DNA of 64,000 nucleotides from Saccharum officinarum (taxonomy: Eukaryota > Streptophyta > Magnoliopsida > Poales > Poaceae). Location of the stretch: the NCBI GenBank assembly GCA_020631735.1, contig CM036179.1:25101063-25165062 (forward strand). Reading direction: 5' to 3'. Both the position numbers and the translations under genes were made by a program. The notes under the pieces are model-generated. The model ran no database searches. It saw nothing but the letters and a program-made list of their open reading frames with translations, and was not told the DNA's origin. This document shows, piece by piece, positions 33,448 through 44,573 of this stretch; within the stretch, counting starts at the first letter, position 1, and the number at the start of each line of letters is the position of its first letter.

Positions 33448-34616
33448 GTTGGTAATTGGTGACAACCCTTTCACAAAGATGCTATAATAAAATTTTGATT
33501 GAACCCATGTCACATTGTCCAAGTATATTACCATGTGTAAGAATTATGGACATGTGATCATGAATTCAAATTGATAGCAATGGCTCCCCCTACATGTATG
33601 CTATATGTTTGGATTTTGGAAGCATACATGTTAGATAGGAAAGATTAGGAGCATTGTCTACCAATAGGTGCTAAGTGTTTTAGATTATAGACCTTTGAAG
33701 CGTGATACCATCGGAGTAGCGATAAACACCATCTTAGCACCTTGTGTAGTTAGATTCCACTTGTAAAAGCACAAACATAACTAGTAACCTCGTGAGATCA
33801 ACATTATAAGCAAGGTTCTAGTACCACTTTGAAAAACATGAAGCAACAAAAATCTAACTACTTCCTATTCATGCTAGTACCACAATGCATCATTCAAATT
33901 ATACTAGCAAGTCACCACACAAGCAATGTATCGGAGAAAACGAAATGCATAACTATGCATCATACATATGAAGTGCACATAGAAATGCAACATTCATGTT
34001 TAAGAGCTTGCTCCCCCTACTTGTGTGCTCAAAATTTTAGTTGATCCCCTTCTTTTATCAATTCTCCCCTTTGTTTTCTCCCCTTTTAGAATCTATCTTT
34101 GTGAACAACATTTTCTCCCCCACAACATTTTCTTCCTCTTTGAGTTCTATCTTTGTGAACAATATTTTCTCCCCCTTTGGCACCAATTGACCACAAGGAG
34201 CAAACTTTAGATAGATTATCATGTTGAAATATGGGGTGAGGATCAAGTTTGTGATTTAACCTAGATTGCTTGCATAAATAAAATGCTTCAGTTTGATCCA
34301 AGGGCAAGCTTCTTCACACCTCACTAGAAGGGTTATCATGCACCATATTGAAGCAAATATTTAGACAAGTTTTCTAGATTAAACACTTAGGATCACAAGC
34401 TACTTAAACAAGTTATATGCTACCACTAGATCATACAAGTCATGGAAACAATAGTGGCACCATATAAACTTCAAATTCATTTGATTTTCATGAATGAGCC
34501 TAGAACATATAAATTATGACTAGATGCACTAAACAAGTCCTTAGCATAGAATGTATGACATGTCAACCAATTGTACCTTGGGGCTCGAAGGAGAGGCATG
34601 TCATATATGGGGTGCA
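33448..34616 (-). other. Non-coding pol-to-LTR region of B with extra polypurine motifs
   Basis: About 1.2 kb without a reading frame; no env-like gene. Several further GGGGGAG-type motifs appear (plus-strand CTCCCCCT at about 33584 and 34012, CTCCCC runs at 34064-34172). Multiple polypurine motifs before the 3' LTR are, from memory, a described Sirevirus hallmark. Confidence 0.65.
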
Positions 34617-37600
34617 TCAACTCATGTTGGAGAAGTCAAGTATGTTCAACTCATTCTTTAGCTTGTGAAATCTCTTCTCATCAAGTGGCTTGGTGAATAG
34701 ATCGGCTAATTGATCTTCGGTGCCCACACTCTCAATAGCAATGTCACCCTTTTGTTGATGATCTCTAATAAAGTGATGGCGAACATCAATATGCTTTGTT
34801 CTTTGATGTTGAATCGGATTGTTGGTTAGCTTCACGGCACTTTCATTGTCACATAGCAATGGCACATTCTTGAAATTGATTCCAAAATCCTTCAATGTTG
34901 CCTTCATCCACAAGATTTGTGCACAACAACTACCCGCGGCGATGTATTCGGCTTCGGCGGTAGATAGTGCAATACTATTTTGCTTCTTGGATGACCATGA
35001 GACAAGTGATCTTCCCAACAATTGACATGTCCCGGAAGTGCTCTTTCTCTCCACTTTATCACCGGCATAGTCGGAATCCGAATATCCAACTAGCTCAAAG
35101 CTTGCACCTTTGGGATACCATAATCCAACATCTTGTGTATGCTTTAAGTACCTCAATATTCTCTTTGTTGCCTTCAAATGACTTTCTCTTGGTGAGGCTT
35201 GAAATCTTGCACACATGCATACACTAAACATCACATCGGGCCTTGATGCCGTCACATAGAGTAGGCTACCAATCATTGATCTATATAGCTTTTGATCCAC
35301 CATGTTGCCACTCTTGTCACTATCCAAACTTCCACTAGTGCCCATTGGAGTTGTAATACTCTTTGCATCTTCCATGCCAAACTTCTTGAGCATATCTTTG
35401 ATGTACTTAGTTTGGCTCACAAATGTTCCTTCTTTCATTTGTTTGATTTGAAGTCCAAGAAAGAAACTAAGTTCACCAATCATTGACATTTCAAATTCCT
35501 TTGCCATCATTTTCCCAAACTCATCACAATAATCTTGATTGGTTGAACCGAATATGATATCATCAACATATATTTGCAATACAAATAAGTCTTTCCCAAT
35601 CTTCTTGGTGAATAGTGTTGTATCAACTTTGCCCATGACAAATCCTTTGGATAGCAAGAAGTCCCTCAATCTTTCATACCATGCTCTAGGTGCTTGCTTC
35701 AATCCATACAAAGCTTTTCTCAACTTGTATACATGATTGGGTTTCTTGTCATCTTCAAAACCGGGAGGTTGCTCCACATACACCTCCTCTTGAATGTACC
35801 CATTGAGAAATGCACTCTTCACATCCATTTGATATAGCTTGATATTGTGAGCACAAGCATAGGCAAGTAAGATCCTAATTGCTTCCAATCTTGCAACCGG
35901 GGCATAAGTTTCACCAAAGTCAAGACCCTCTATTTGTGTGTAACCTTGAGCCACTAGTCTTGCTTTGTTCCTTACTACTATCCCATCTTGATCTTGCTTG
36001 TTGCGAAAGACCCATCTTGTTCCAATGACATTGTGATCCTTAGGCCTTTCAACTAGTTCCCATACTTCATTTCTCTTGAAGTTGTTGAGCTCTTCATGCA
36101 TTGCATTTACCCAATCCGGATCTCTCAATGCTTTATCAATGTCCTTGGGTTCTTCCATTGACACAAAAGAAGAGTGAGCACAAAATGATGTCAATCTTGA
36201 TCTAGTTTGAACTCCTCTTTGTATGTCACCAATGATGGAATCCAATGGATGGTCTCTTGCAATGTTAGTTGGTTGAAGCACTTGGACTTGATTGCTTGGA
36301 TGTTGATGTTGATCATGAGTTGGAGATGATGAACTAGCCACTTGTTGATCTTGTTGCACTTGAGATGATGTACTAGCTTGATTTTGCATTAGAGAACCAC
36401 TAGCTTGTGTAATTGGACTTTGGAGCACTTGATCTTTGTTGTCATCCACATCAATCACTTGCTTTGGTCTAATATCACCAATATCCATTTCTTTCATAGC
36501 ATTACTCAATTGAGTTCCTCTCACATCATCCAAGTTATCTTCTTCATCTTGAGAGCCATTTGTTTCATCAAACTCAACATCATGCACTTCTTCAAGTAAA
36601 CCACTAGCCAAATTCCAAACTCTATAAGCTTTGCTAGTAGTTGAGTAACCAAGTAGAAATCCTTCATCACATTTCTTCTCAAACTTGCTCAATCTAGTGC
36701 CCTTCTTCAAGATGTAGCATTTGCAACCAAATACCCGAAAGTATGCAATGTTGGGCTTTCTTCCATTTAAGATCTCATATGGTGTCTTCTCTAGAAACTT
36801 GTGGCAATAGAGGCGGTTGCTATAGAAGCAAGCCGTGTTGATTGCTTCGGCCCAAAATGAATGACTCACATTATACTCATTCAACATTGATCTTGCCATA
36901 TCAATTAAGGTTCTATTTTTCCTCTCAACTAGGCCATTTGATTGAGGTGTATACTTGGCCGAGAATTGATGTTTGATTCCAAGCTCATCACATAGCTCAT
37001 CAACTCTTGTGTTTCTAAACTCACTTCCATTGTCACTTCTTACTTTCTTGATTGTGGTCTCAAACTCATTTTGCACTCTCTTGATGAACTTCTTGAATAT
37101 GTCAAATACATCACTCTTGTCCACAAGAAAGAATACCCATGTGTATCTAGTGAAATCATCCACAATCACAAAACCATACTTGTTGCCACCAATGCTTGTG
37201 TATGTAGTTGGCCCAAATAGATCCATGTGCAACAACTCAAATGCCTTGGAAGTACTCATAATGCTCTTCAATGGATGAGTGTTGCCTACTTGCTTTCCGG
37301 CTTGACATGCACTACATAGCTTATCCTTCTCAAATGTGACATCCTTCAAGCCTCTAACTAAGTCATGCTTCACTAACTTGTTCAATTGCTTCATGCCAAC
37401 ATGACCAAGTCTTCTATGCCATAACCAACCCATACTTGATTTGGTGAGCAAACATGTTGAAAGTTGAGTGTCACTAGCATTGAAATCAACCAAGTATAGA
37501 TTCTCAAATCTAAAGCCTTTGAAGATCAAGTTAGAGCCATCAACACTAACTATCTCCACATCATCAACACCAAATATGCACTTGAAACCGAGATCACACA

Positions 37601-37847
37601 ATTGAGCAACCGACAACAAGTTGAAATTGAGCTTTTCAACTAGTAGCACATTGGAAATGCTATGATCATTTGAGATTGCAATCCTTCCAAGAGCCTTTAC
37701 ATCACCCTTGCTATTGTCACCAAATGTGATGCTATCAATGCCACTATCATTTGATTTGAGAGAGTTGAACATTCTTGAATCACCGGTCATATGTTGAGAG
37801 CACCCACTATCAAGCACCCAATGCCTTCCTCCGGCCTTGTAATTTAC
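34617..37847 (-). CDS. pol: Sirevirus Pol polyprotein, element B (open)
   Basis: Uninterrupted frame of 1076 codons plus stop on the minus strand. In order: protease ([11 protein letters not shown]), GAG-pre-integrase/zinc-binding [11 protein letters not shown] and CSACQAGKQ, integrase core ([38 protein letters not shown]), reverse transcriptase ([35 protein letters not shown] active site), and RNase H ([43 protein letters not shown]). All catalytic motifs are present, so the copy is potentially autonomous. The pol frame has no upstream ATG; it opens directly after the TAG at the end of the 30-nt boundary segment. Confidence 0.95.
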   Translation of the reverse strand, partial: VNYKAGGRHWVLDSGCSQHMTGDSRMFNSLKSNDSGIDSITFGDNSKGDVKALGRIAISNDHSISNVLLVEKLNFNLLSVAQLCDLGFKCIFGVDDVEIVSVDGSNLIFKGFRFENLYLVDFNASDTQLSTCLLTKSSMGWLWHRRLGHVGMKQLNKLVKHDLVRGLKDVTFEKDKLCSACQAGKQVGNTHPLKSIMSTSKAFELLHMDLFGPTTYTSIGGNKYGFVIVDDFTRYTWVFFLVDKSDVFDIFKKFIKRVQNEFETTIKKVRSDNGSEFRNTRVDELCDELGIKHQFSAKYTPQSNGLVERKNRTLIDMARSMLNEYNVSHSFWAEAINTACFYSNRLYCHKFLEKTPYEILNGRKPNIAYFRVFGCKCYILKKGTRLSKFEKKCDEGFLLGYSTTSKAYRVWNLASGLLEEVHDVEFDETNGSQDEEDNLDDVRGTQLSNAMKEMDIGDIRPKQVIDVDDNKDQVLQSPITQASGSLMQNQASTSSQVQQDQQVASSSSPTHDQHQHPSNQVQVLQPTNIARDHPLDSIIGDIQRGVQTRSRLTSFCAHSSFVSMEEPKDIDKALRDPDWVNAMHEELNNFKRNEVWELVERPKDHNVIGTRWVFRNKQDQDGIVVRNKARLVAQGYTQIEGLDFGETYAPVARLEAIRILLAYACAHNIKLYQMDVKSAFLNGYIQEEVYVEQPPGFEDDKKPNHVYKLRKALYGLKQAPRAWYERLRDFLLSKGFVMGKVDTTLFTKKIGKDLFVLQIYVDDIIFGSTNQDYCDEFGKMMAKEFEMSMIGELSFFLGLQIKQMKEGTFVSQTKYIKDMLKKFGMEDAKSITTPMGTSGSLDSDKSGNMVDQKLYRSMIGSLLYVTASRPDVMFSVCMCARFQASPRESHLKATKRILRYLKHTQDVGLWYPKGASFELVGYSDSDYAGDKVERKSTSGTCQLLGRSLVSWSSKKQNSIALSTAEAEYIAAGSCCAQILWMKATLKDFGINFKNVPLLCDNESAVKLTNNPIQHQRTKHIDVRHHFIRDHQQKGDIAIESVGTEDQLADLFTKPLDEKRFHKLKNELNILDFSNMS

Positions 37848-37877
37848 CTACAAAACAATTTAATGTCTTTTAGGTAC
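37848..37877 (-). other. gag-pol boundary segment with GT...AG ends, element B (30 nt)
   Basis: On the minus strand it runs from GTACCTAAAAG to TTGTTTTGTAG and contains the gag stop TAA plus the terminal TAG. Here gag and pol are already in the same frame, separated by these two stops. Taking the segment out would leave one continuous frame. Confidence 0.7.
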
Positions 37878-40046
37878 CCATACTTGCTTGGGTCCTTGGA
37901 GGTTAGTCACTAAGCTCTTTGGTACCCAAATGGCCTTCTTCTTTGGGCCCACAATTGGTGTACCAACAAACCTAGCATGCACACCTTTCTCACCCTTGGT
38001 AAGCACATAACAAGAATCAAAAGGAATGTAAGGTACATTAGCATTTTTCTTGTTCTTGTTCATTTTATTGCAATTAATCTCTAGATGCCCAACTTGCTTG
38101 CATCTATTGCAATAACGACCATTGCTCTTCACAAAGCTAGGCTTGTGAGTTGCAAAGGCCGCCTTGCCCTTCTTGGGAGTATAGCCCAAACCCTCTTTGT
38201 TAAGAGAGAACCTTTGGCTACCCAAGCATTTTAGCAAGCGAGCATCCCCACCATAGGCATTGCCTAATGCACGGGTGAGATCATCCACCTCTCTCTTGAG
38301 AGTCTTATTCTCAACCATAAGTGATGAATCACTAGTAGTAGAGGTAGAGTTGGTTGTGGTGGATGATGATGAGCTACATGAAGCATTAGTCGGACCAACA
38401 AATAAAGAGTCATCAATAATATCACATGTTAGTCCAATATCACAAGTGACAATCACTTGCTCCTCCTTAGCTTCCTTCATGAGCTTCTCCAACTTGAGGT
38501 CCTTCTCCTTGATGAGCTCAAGTAGAGAGGAGTGGGCTTCCTCAAGCCTAGTGTGAGCAACTTCAAGGTCCTCGTGGTCTTCCTTTAGACACTCACGAGA
38601 GGCCTCTAGCTCATCAAAGGATTTCCTAAGAGCTTTGAGCTCTTGTTCAATTCCTTTGCACTCCTTACTCTTTTTGAGAGCAAGAAGCTCCTCCATCAAG
38701 GCATCATTTTCATTGCACTTAGCAATGAACTCTTGTTCCAAGATTTTGTATTTCTTGGTTGTTCTCTTGTAGCCCTTGCTCATTTGATCTATTACGCCTA
38801 ATAGATCATCCTTGGAGTAGTCCTCATCCTCCTCATCATCACTCCTACAATCATCACTAGCACAAGAATCATCATCACTATCATCATATTTTACCTTGGT
38901 AGGCTTGGCCATAAGGCATGTCGATGTAGTGTCGAAGATGGATAGCTTGTTGGAGAGGGCGATGTTTGCAATGGCTCGCCGAGTGATCCTCTCATCATCA
39001 CTAGAGCTTGCATAATCATCACTATCGGAGTTGTCACTATCCCAAGTGACTACATAACCACCACCCTTCTTCTTCTTGTTGAAGGTGAAGCTCTTCTTTG
39101 TTTTCTTCTCATTCTCTTTCTTGTTCTTCTTGAGCTTCAAGTCCCCATTATGAAGTCTCTTATCTTCATAGGGGCAATCCCCCACTATATGATTGGGGTT
39201 ATTGCAATTGTAGCAAAGGGTCTTTGCCTTTATAGTGTCTCTCCTCTTTCTTGCCCCATATCCTTTCTTCTTCATGAACCTTCCCATCTTGTGCACAAGG
39301 AGGGCCATGGTCTCATCATCGAATGGATCATCATCATCACTCTCCACCTTGCTCTTGCCCTTAGAGGATGAAGCCTTGAATGCAATGGGCTTCTCTTGCT
39401 TGACCTTGGTCTCCTTCTTCTCTTCTACCTCATCTTCATCATCATTGTATTGGGCATCGGTCATTATATCTCCAAGCACATTGGTTGGTTTGACCTTGTC
39501 CAATCCCTCTCTAAAGATCATTCTTCTCAAGGTGGCAAACTTCTTGGGTAAGCACATCAAGAACTTGTGTGAGAAGTCCTTGTCCTCAATCTTCTCCCCA
39601 AGCCCCTTGAGATCATTGACAATGACTTGGAGCCTATAGAACATCTCCGGTATGGACTCATCATCCTTCATCTTGAAGCTTGCAAACTTATCCTTGAGCA
39701 TATAGAGCTTGGCACTCTTTACCGTTGAAGTGCCCTCATATGTTTCCTCTAATCTTGTCCAAAGCTCATTTGCCTTTTCAAGATCTTTGATTTGCTCAAA
39801 TACTTTATCATCAACGACATTATAGATTGTGTAAAGTGCCGCCGTGTTGCATTGTTTGTTGATGCGGTCATTGGGAGTGAGGTTTTCCTCATCAAGAATG
39901 ATATATCCTTCTTTGGTCACATCCCAAACCTTCTCATGTATATTGCCTAGATATTGCTTCATCTTTCTTTTCCAATGATCAAAGGAAGAGACGCCATCAA
40001 AGAATGGAGGCTTGCCATTAACATGATTGAACATAACTTGAGCCAT
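37860..40046 (-). CDS. gag: Sirevirus Gag, element B (open)
   Basis: 728 aa, intact, starting 40 bases after the primer site. It has the N-terminal Copia Gag region (MAQVMFNHVNGKPPFFDG), zinc knuckle CYNCNNPNHIVGDC near residue 280 and a second knuckle CNRCKQVGHLEINC near 650. Between them are acidic Asp/Ser-rich blocks and Glu/Lys-rich coiled-coil segments (about 445-560). It is larger than Gag of most plant Copia elements, as expected for Sireviruses. Its stop lies inside the 30-nt boundary segment before pol. Confidence 0.93.
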   Translation of the reverse strand: MAQVMFNHVNGKPPFFDGVSSFDHWKRKMKQYLGNIHEKVWDVTKEGYIILDEENLTPNDRINKQCNTAALYTIYNVVDDKVFEQIKDLEKANELWTRLEETYEGTSTVKSAKLYMLKDKFASFKMKDDESIPEMFYRLQVIVNDLKGLGEKIEDKDFSHKFLMCLPKKFATLRRMIFREGLDKVKPTNVLGDIMTDAQYNDDEDEVEEKKETKVKQEKPIAFKASSSKGKSKVESDDDDPFDDETMALLVHKMGRFMKKKGYGARKRRDTIKAKTLCYNCNNPNHIVGDCPYEDKRLHNGDLKLKKNKKENEKKTKKSFTFNKKKKGGGYVVTWDSDNSDSDDYASSSDDERITRRAIANIALSNKLSIFDTTSTCLMAKPTKVKYDDSDDDSCASDDCRSDDEEDEDYSKDDLLGVIDQMSKGYKRTTKKYKILEQEFIAKCNENDALMEELLALKKSKECKGIEQELKALRKSFDELEASRECLKEDHEDLEVAHTRLEEAHSSLLELIKEKDLKLEKLMKEAKEEQVIVTCDIGLTCDIIDDSLFVGPTNASCSSSSSTTTNSTSTTSDSSLMVENKTLKREVDDLTRALGNAYGGDARLLKCLGSQRFSLNKEGLGYTPKKGKAAFATHKPSFVKSNGRYCNRCKQVGHLEINCNKMNKNKKNANVPYIPFDSCYVLTKGEKGVHARFVGTPIVGPKKKAIWVPKSLVTNLQGPKQVWVPKRH

Positions 40047-40085
40047 CTTACACCGAGGTTGTTAAGCCTTACAAACGGTGACCAC

Positions 40086-40098
40086 GGCTCTGATACCA
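40086..40098 (-). other. Primer binding site of element B
   Basis: Minus-strand TGGTATCAGAGCC, an exact initiator-Met tRNA primer site, two bases inside the 5' (right) LTR. It proves that element B is on the minus strand. Confidence 0.9.
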
Positions 40099-40100
40099 CT

Positions 40101-42087
40101 TGAAAGGTCTTGATGGCTAGAGGGGGGGTGAATAGCCTATTAAAATTTTCTACAACGACAAGCTAAACAAGTTTATCAATATAACAAATAGCGAGATGCG
40201 AGTTTTGCTTAGCCTAAGGGGTGTTTGCAAGCCACCTATCCAATCCACAATTCTAGTATTTGCACTCAACCGCACAAGTCAAACCGAGAAGGTAAGTACA
40301 ACTACAACTAGCAAGCTACACAAAAGAACTATTCTAGCAAAGCTAACTAGCTAGCAAAGATAACTAAGAAATTAATACAAGAGAGATAGGAGGGTATCAC
40401 CGAGGGGCGAAGTATTGAGCCAACCGATTAATATGATCAAGAGATGAATACCAAGATAACCGAACACCGGGATCAATCAATCACAATATGAAAGTGATGA
40501 CACGAAGATTTATCCCGAGGTTCACGTGCTTGCCGGCACGCTAGTCCCCGTTGTGTCCCTCTTCACCACGTGGTTCGGTGGCTAATCGGTCACACACCGA
40601 GCCTCTCAAAAGGCGCCACAAGAACCTACCAAATGGCAAAAGGTTGCAATGACACGAGCAATATACTAATGTTGCCTTTGGCGCTTCGCCGAGGTAGGCA
40701 CAAACCCCTCACAATCACCGGAGGTGGCCAAGAACAATCACCAACTCTTGCCAACGCCTCCAAGCTGCTCCAAACCGTCTAGGTGGCGGCAACCACCAAG
40801 AGAAACAAGAATCCCGCAGCAAATCAACCACCAAGTGCCAACTAGATGCAATCTCACAATGCAAATGCACTTGGATCACTCAATCTCACTTCGAATATGC
40901 AAAGAAGCAAGAGAGATGAGTGGGAGGGGAGTTGCTTAGCTCAAAGTGCTCACAAGTATGTTAAATGATCGAGAGAGAGAGCCTTGAGCCGGCCAATGAG
41001 TATTTATAGACGTACCCCTTCGAATATAGCCGTTAGAAACTTAAACAGCCGAAATCGGGCTGATCGGACGCGCTGGTCCAACTGACCGGACGCGCCGGTC
41101 GCCCAACGGCTAACTCGTGAAGAACTGACCGGACGCGCTGGTCCAAACGACCGGACGCGCTGGTCGCCCAACGGCTAACTGCGAAGCAACGACCGGACGC
41201 GCTGGTCCAACTGACCGGACGCGCCGGGAACGACCGGACGCGCCGGTCCCGTGAAGGACCGGACGCGCTGGTCGCCTGAGCAGCGCCCAACGAAACAATG
41301 ACCGGACGCGCTGAAGAACATGACCGGACGCGACAGTGCCAGCGTCCGGTGAGAGTCCAGTAAGTTCCCTGGACGACCGGACGCGTCCGATCATCAGTGA
41401 CCGGACGCGCCTCGCGTCCGATCATCGAACTGAAAAACGCGCAGACACTGAACACTGACCGGACGCGTCCGGTCCTGCAAGGACCGCGTCCGGTGCAGCG
41501 TCCGGTCACCTCTGTGACCTCCGTTCGCCTCCGTTTCTTTTCGGACTTCCGGCGTAGTGAAAAATAGTCGTTTCAACTTCTCGAAAACGCCTGAATCCCG
41601 CGCTCGCAAGCTCGGCGGGAGGGAGAGAGAGACCCAAACCCTCTCTACCGCTTAAACTTCACCGCCATCGCAAATGTGCTAACACCACCAAGTGATCTCA
41701 ACATATGTGAGTGTGTTAGCATTTTCACAATCATTTTTCGAGGCGATATTAGTTCTATCCAAATGCATATGATCATGAAATGCACATCTAGAGGCACTTA
41801 GGAGTTCAATAGCCGCGTCATTCCCCTCTTTATAGTACGGCTATCTATCCTATAATGTAACCACACCCACTAGGTGTCTTGGTTACTAAAACACAACCCT
41901 TAAGCATATACCTTTGCCTTGATCACGTAGGGTTGCGTCCAAATCCAAGTGTGGCCATCATGATCACCATGTCCATCTTGCCACCAACCTTGGAGTGTAC
42001 TAATCCTCATATGCTACATACAACTTAGGCATAGGATTAGTACTTAGGCATTGTCACTAATTACCAACACCAAACATAGGACTTTCA
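40101..42087 (-). repeat. Right (5') LTR of Sirevirus B
   Basis: 1987 bp copy of 31509-33436. Substitutions and small indels are scattered, and the palindromic array (41053-41510) carries roughly 60-70 extra bases that look like added repeat units. The right flank CCTGG does not match the left flank ATTTC. Confidence 0.9.
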
Positions 42088-42527
42088 CCTGGTTGCTGGG
42101 CATGCTGGTCGTGATGTGGTGGAAGATCCGATGCTGGTGGAGGTCGTTGCCTCGCTCCCTGTCATCCAGCCTGCTGAAGCACCAACAATAGGGTCACCGT
42201 CTCCCGTGCTTGCTGCTCCCGCTGTGCACGATGCCCCCGGCTTCGCCTGTGCATAATTGTGGGTCACCGCACACTAATGGGCCTGCGTCAGATCCCTCTT
42301 GGGATAATTTCATGGTGTTCTTCATCGATGCCTTCAAGCTACCGCTCAAGCAGCCGCTTATTGCGTCACCGCCTAGGCTGCGCATCACCAAGGACACCAA
42401 GGCTGTTGATAATGGCGATTTCTCCCCAAGCGAAGCGTCCGTTTAGTTGCTAAGAGCAAGTTCAGAGCACTGAAGCCGACGCCCAGGCAAGAAAGATACT
42501 CATAAAAAAGCTCGGGTTTGAGGTCGA
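42088..42527 (+). pseudogene. LINE ORF1 C-terminal relic, part 1
   Basis: Reads, with frameshifts and a stop, as plant L1-type LINE ORF1: WDNFMVFFIDAFKLPLKQ, then KRSVRLVAKSKFRA, then a Gln/Lys-rich segment. It is cut on the left by the LTR of element B and on the right by the LTR starting at 42528, and continues at 57149 after the target duplication GTCGA. No catalytic domain is present. Confidence 0.7.
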
Positions 42528-44573
42528 TGTAACACCCCAGGTGTTAGTCACCAGCTAGGCATTAGATGTGGACTAACACGGGTAGGTTAAGCCGGTGATT
42601 AGTAACTCAAACAAGGTTAGATTGGCCTAAACTTGGTGATCTCATTCCTCACTTAGGGCACTACAATGCCTTAAGTTGGTTTGAGTATTAGTTGAGTAAA
42701 ACATCGGATTTGAGAGATGTTTGATCATATCGGTTTGCTGCAATTTTAGAACAAAGCCGTTTTAGTAGATGAATTATTTGCATAGTCAAACGGTGTTCGT
42801 TTGAGCTGAATTTTGGTCAATAGTTAGAGAACTCATGGATCTATATGCCTACCAAAATTCATGCAAATTGAACCAGTAGGTTGTGAGATATGAGTCGAAA
42901 ACCGAAGGGTACAAAATCTGCCATTTTTCGGTAACTGTGCTCATTCCTCACGTAAGAAGGTTATGATAGCAGTATATGTCCCGATGCGAAACATAGTCGA
43001 GATCAGCTGTTGGATGCCCCTTTAGTGGTCTCAAGTATACTATTTTACACTCTTTTGTTTTGCTTTTGTTTTCTCATATCAACAACGTATGAGCAGACAT
43101 GGTGTTCTATAAATCAATTTATACCATCGCTGGTCGAAAGCAATATGGAAGGTGTCAAACCACTGATTTCTGATTATGTTTTCGAGATATTGATTGACCT
43201 CTAAACGGAAGCCTCAAGGTCCAACGTAGTTCAAGAAGGCCAGTTTTGCTACGGTGCAAGTCAACCAACTTACTACGCAACTACATCATGAAGGAAAATT
43301 GTATTCAACCTGCTTGGTAGTGAACTATTTCCCTAGTTTAGAGAATGCTTGCGACCTTTGTTGTCCTCCAAGCCTCACTATCATCCTTCTTCAATGATGC
43401 TTTCCAATGCAAACTTGTCTTTGGTACCTTCTATGTGTTTTTACCCAAGATATTACATCAGATTCAACCTGATAACTGTTGCCGTTTGGATACGAGAGTC
43501 TCCTGAAGTAATGATAGTTGAAAATGCTGAGTCGATAGAGTTAGCTATCACATTCGCCGTTCACTCGACAGACTCAGATAATGCAGTTTTGTTATCAGAT
43601 AAAGAGAACTTCACACATGGAACATTATGTAGTTTTCCATCAGTTGACATTTGAGTAATTGGATAGCTATGACCGACATAGACATTGTCTGTTGGTTAGA
43701 CGGTTTCTCACAACCTCAGAGGATGTTTACCCCATCCATGATCCCCTCCCTTATAGAAAGTTGTACTCAAGCTACTTTGGTAGACGACTACTTTTCAAAC
43801 CTTGTGAATTGTAATAAGTAACTTTCAAAAGCTTACAATCTAGTGCAAAGTTCATATGGCCTATACCATCTCCACTAGAGAACAGATAATTATGGGTAGT
43901 TAGTTTATAATCCAAAACACTTTCCGTACTCCCGTGATGAAGTACTATGCTGTCTTGAATTCCTCCCAATGTAACAATGTTTCATGGAAGTCAATGAACG
44001 AAATTCTTCAGACAAAAGTTTACCACGAAGAGCAAGTATAAGAAAGTAGTAGATAATTATCTTATCTTGCTTGTATTACATTTTCATGATCTCAAACTTG
44101 ATAGTTTAGGAGTTACATGACTTTTAATTCTGTTGTCAGGTTTTGATTGTATTCTGAGTAGATTTGAAAGATGCTAGTGTTTGGTCTAGTTAGGATTTGA
44201 ATCACCCCTAGATGATAATAGAAGAGTTGTAGTGATTTTGTTAAGCTTTCTGAAATGTCTTTGAACACCCTTTTTGGTGATCTAGATCTCTAGATACAAC
44301 CGGTTTAAGTTGCATGGCATAATCTATCGAAGTCTGGACAAAGGTGCTTAATTATACTTGTTTGACCTTATTAACTGTCGAATCACCTTAAGATGATAAT
44401 AACATAGTTGTAGCTAACTTAATAAGCTTTCTAAAAATTTAAGAATCATATTTTTTGGATGGGTAGAACTCTGGATATGCATCTCTGAAGTTCATATCTG
44501 TTTTCTGCCCATTATTTATGCAGATCTGATTCTTTGTGTGTTTTAACTTGGCTAGCTGTAGAATCAGCTCTAG
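42528..44573 (+). mobile_element. Chromovirus-like (Gypsy) solo LTR, left part
   Basis: Begins TGTAACACCCCAGG directly after GTCGA (42523-42527). The right part ends CCGTGACA at 57148, followed by the same GTCGA (57149-57153). TGTAACACCC...TGACA termini resemble LTRs of Tekay-type Gypsy elements in grasses. There is no gag, pol or primer site between the parts except those of the nested Sirevirus, so this is a solo LTR of about 2.9 kb split by an insertion. Orientation is assumed from the TG...CA ends. Confidence 0.65.
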
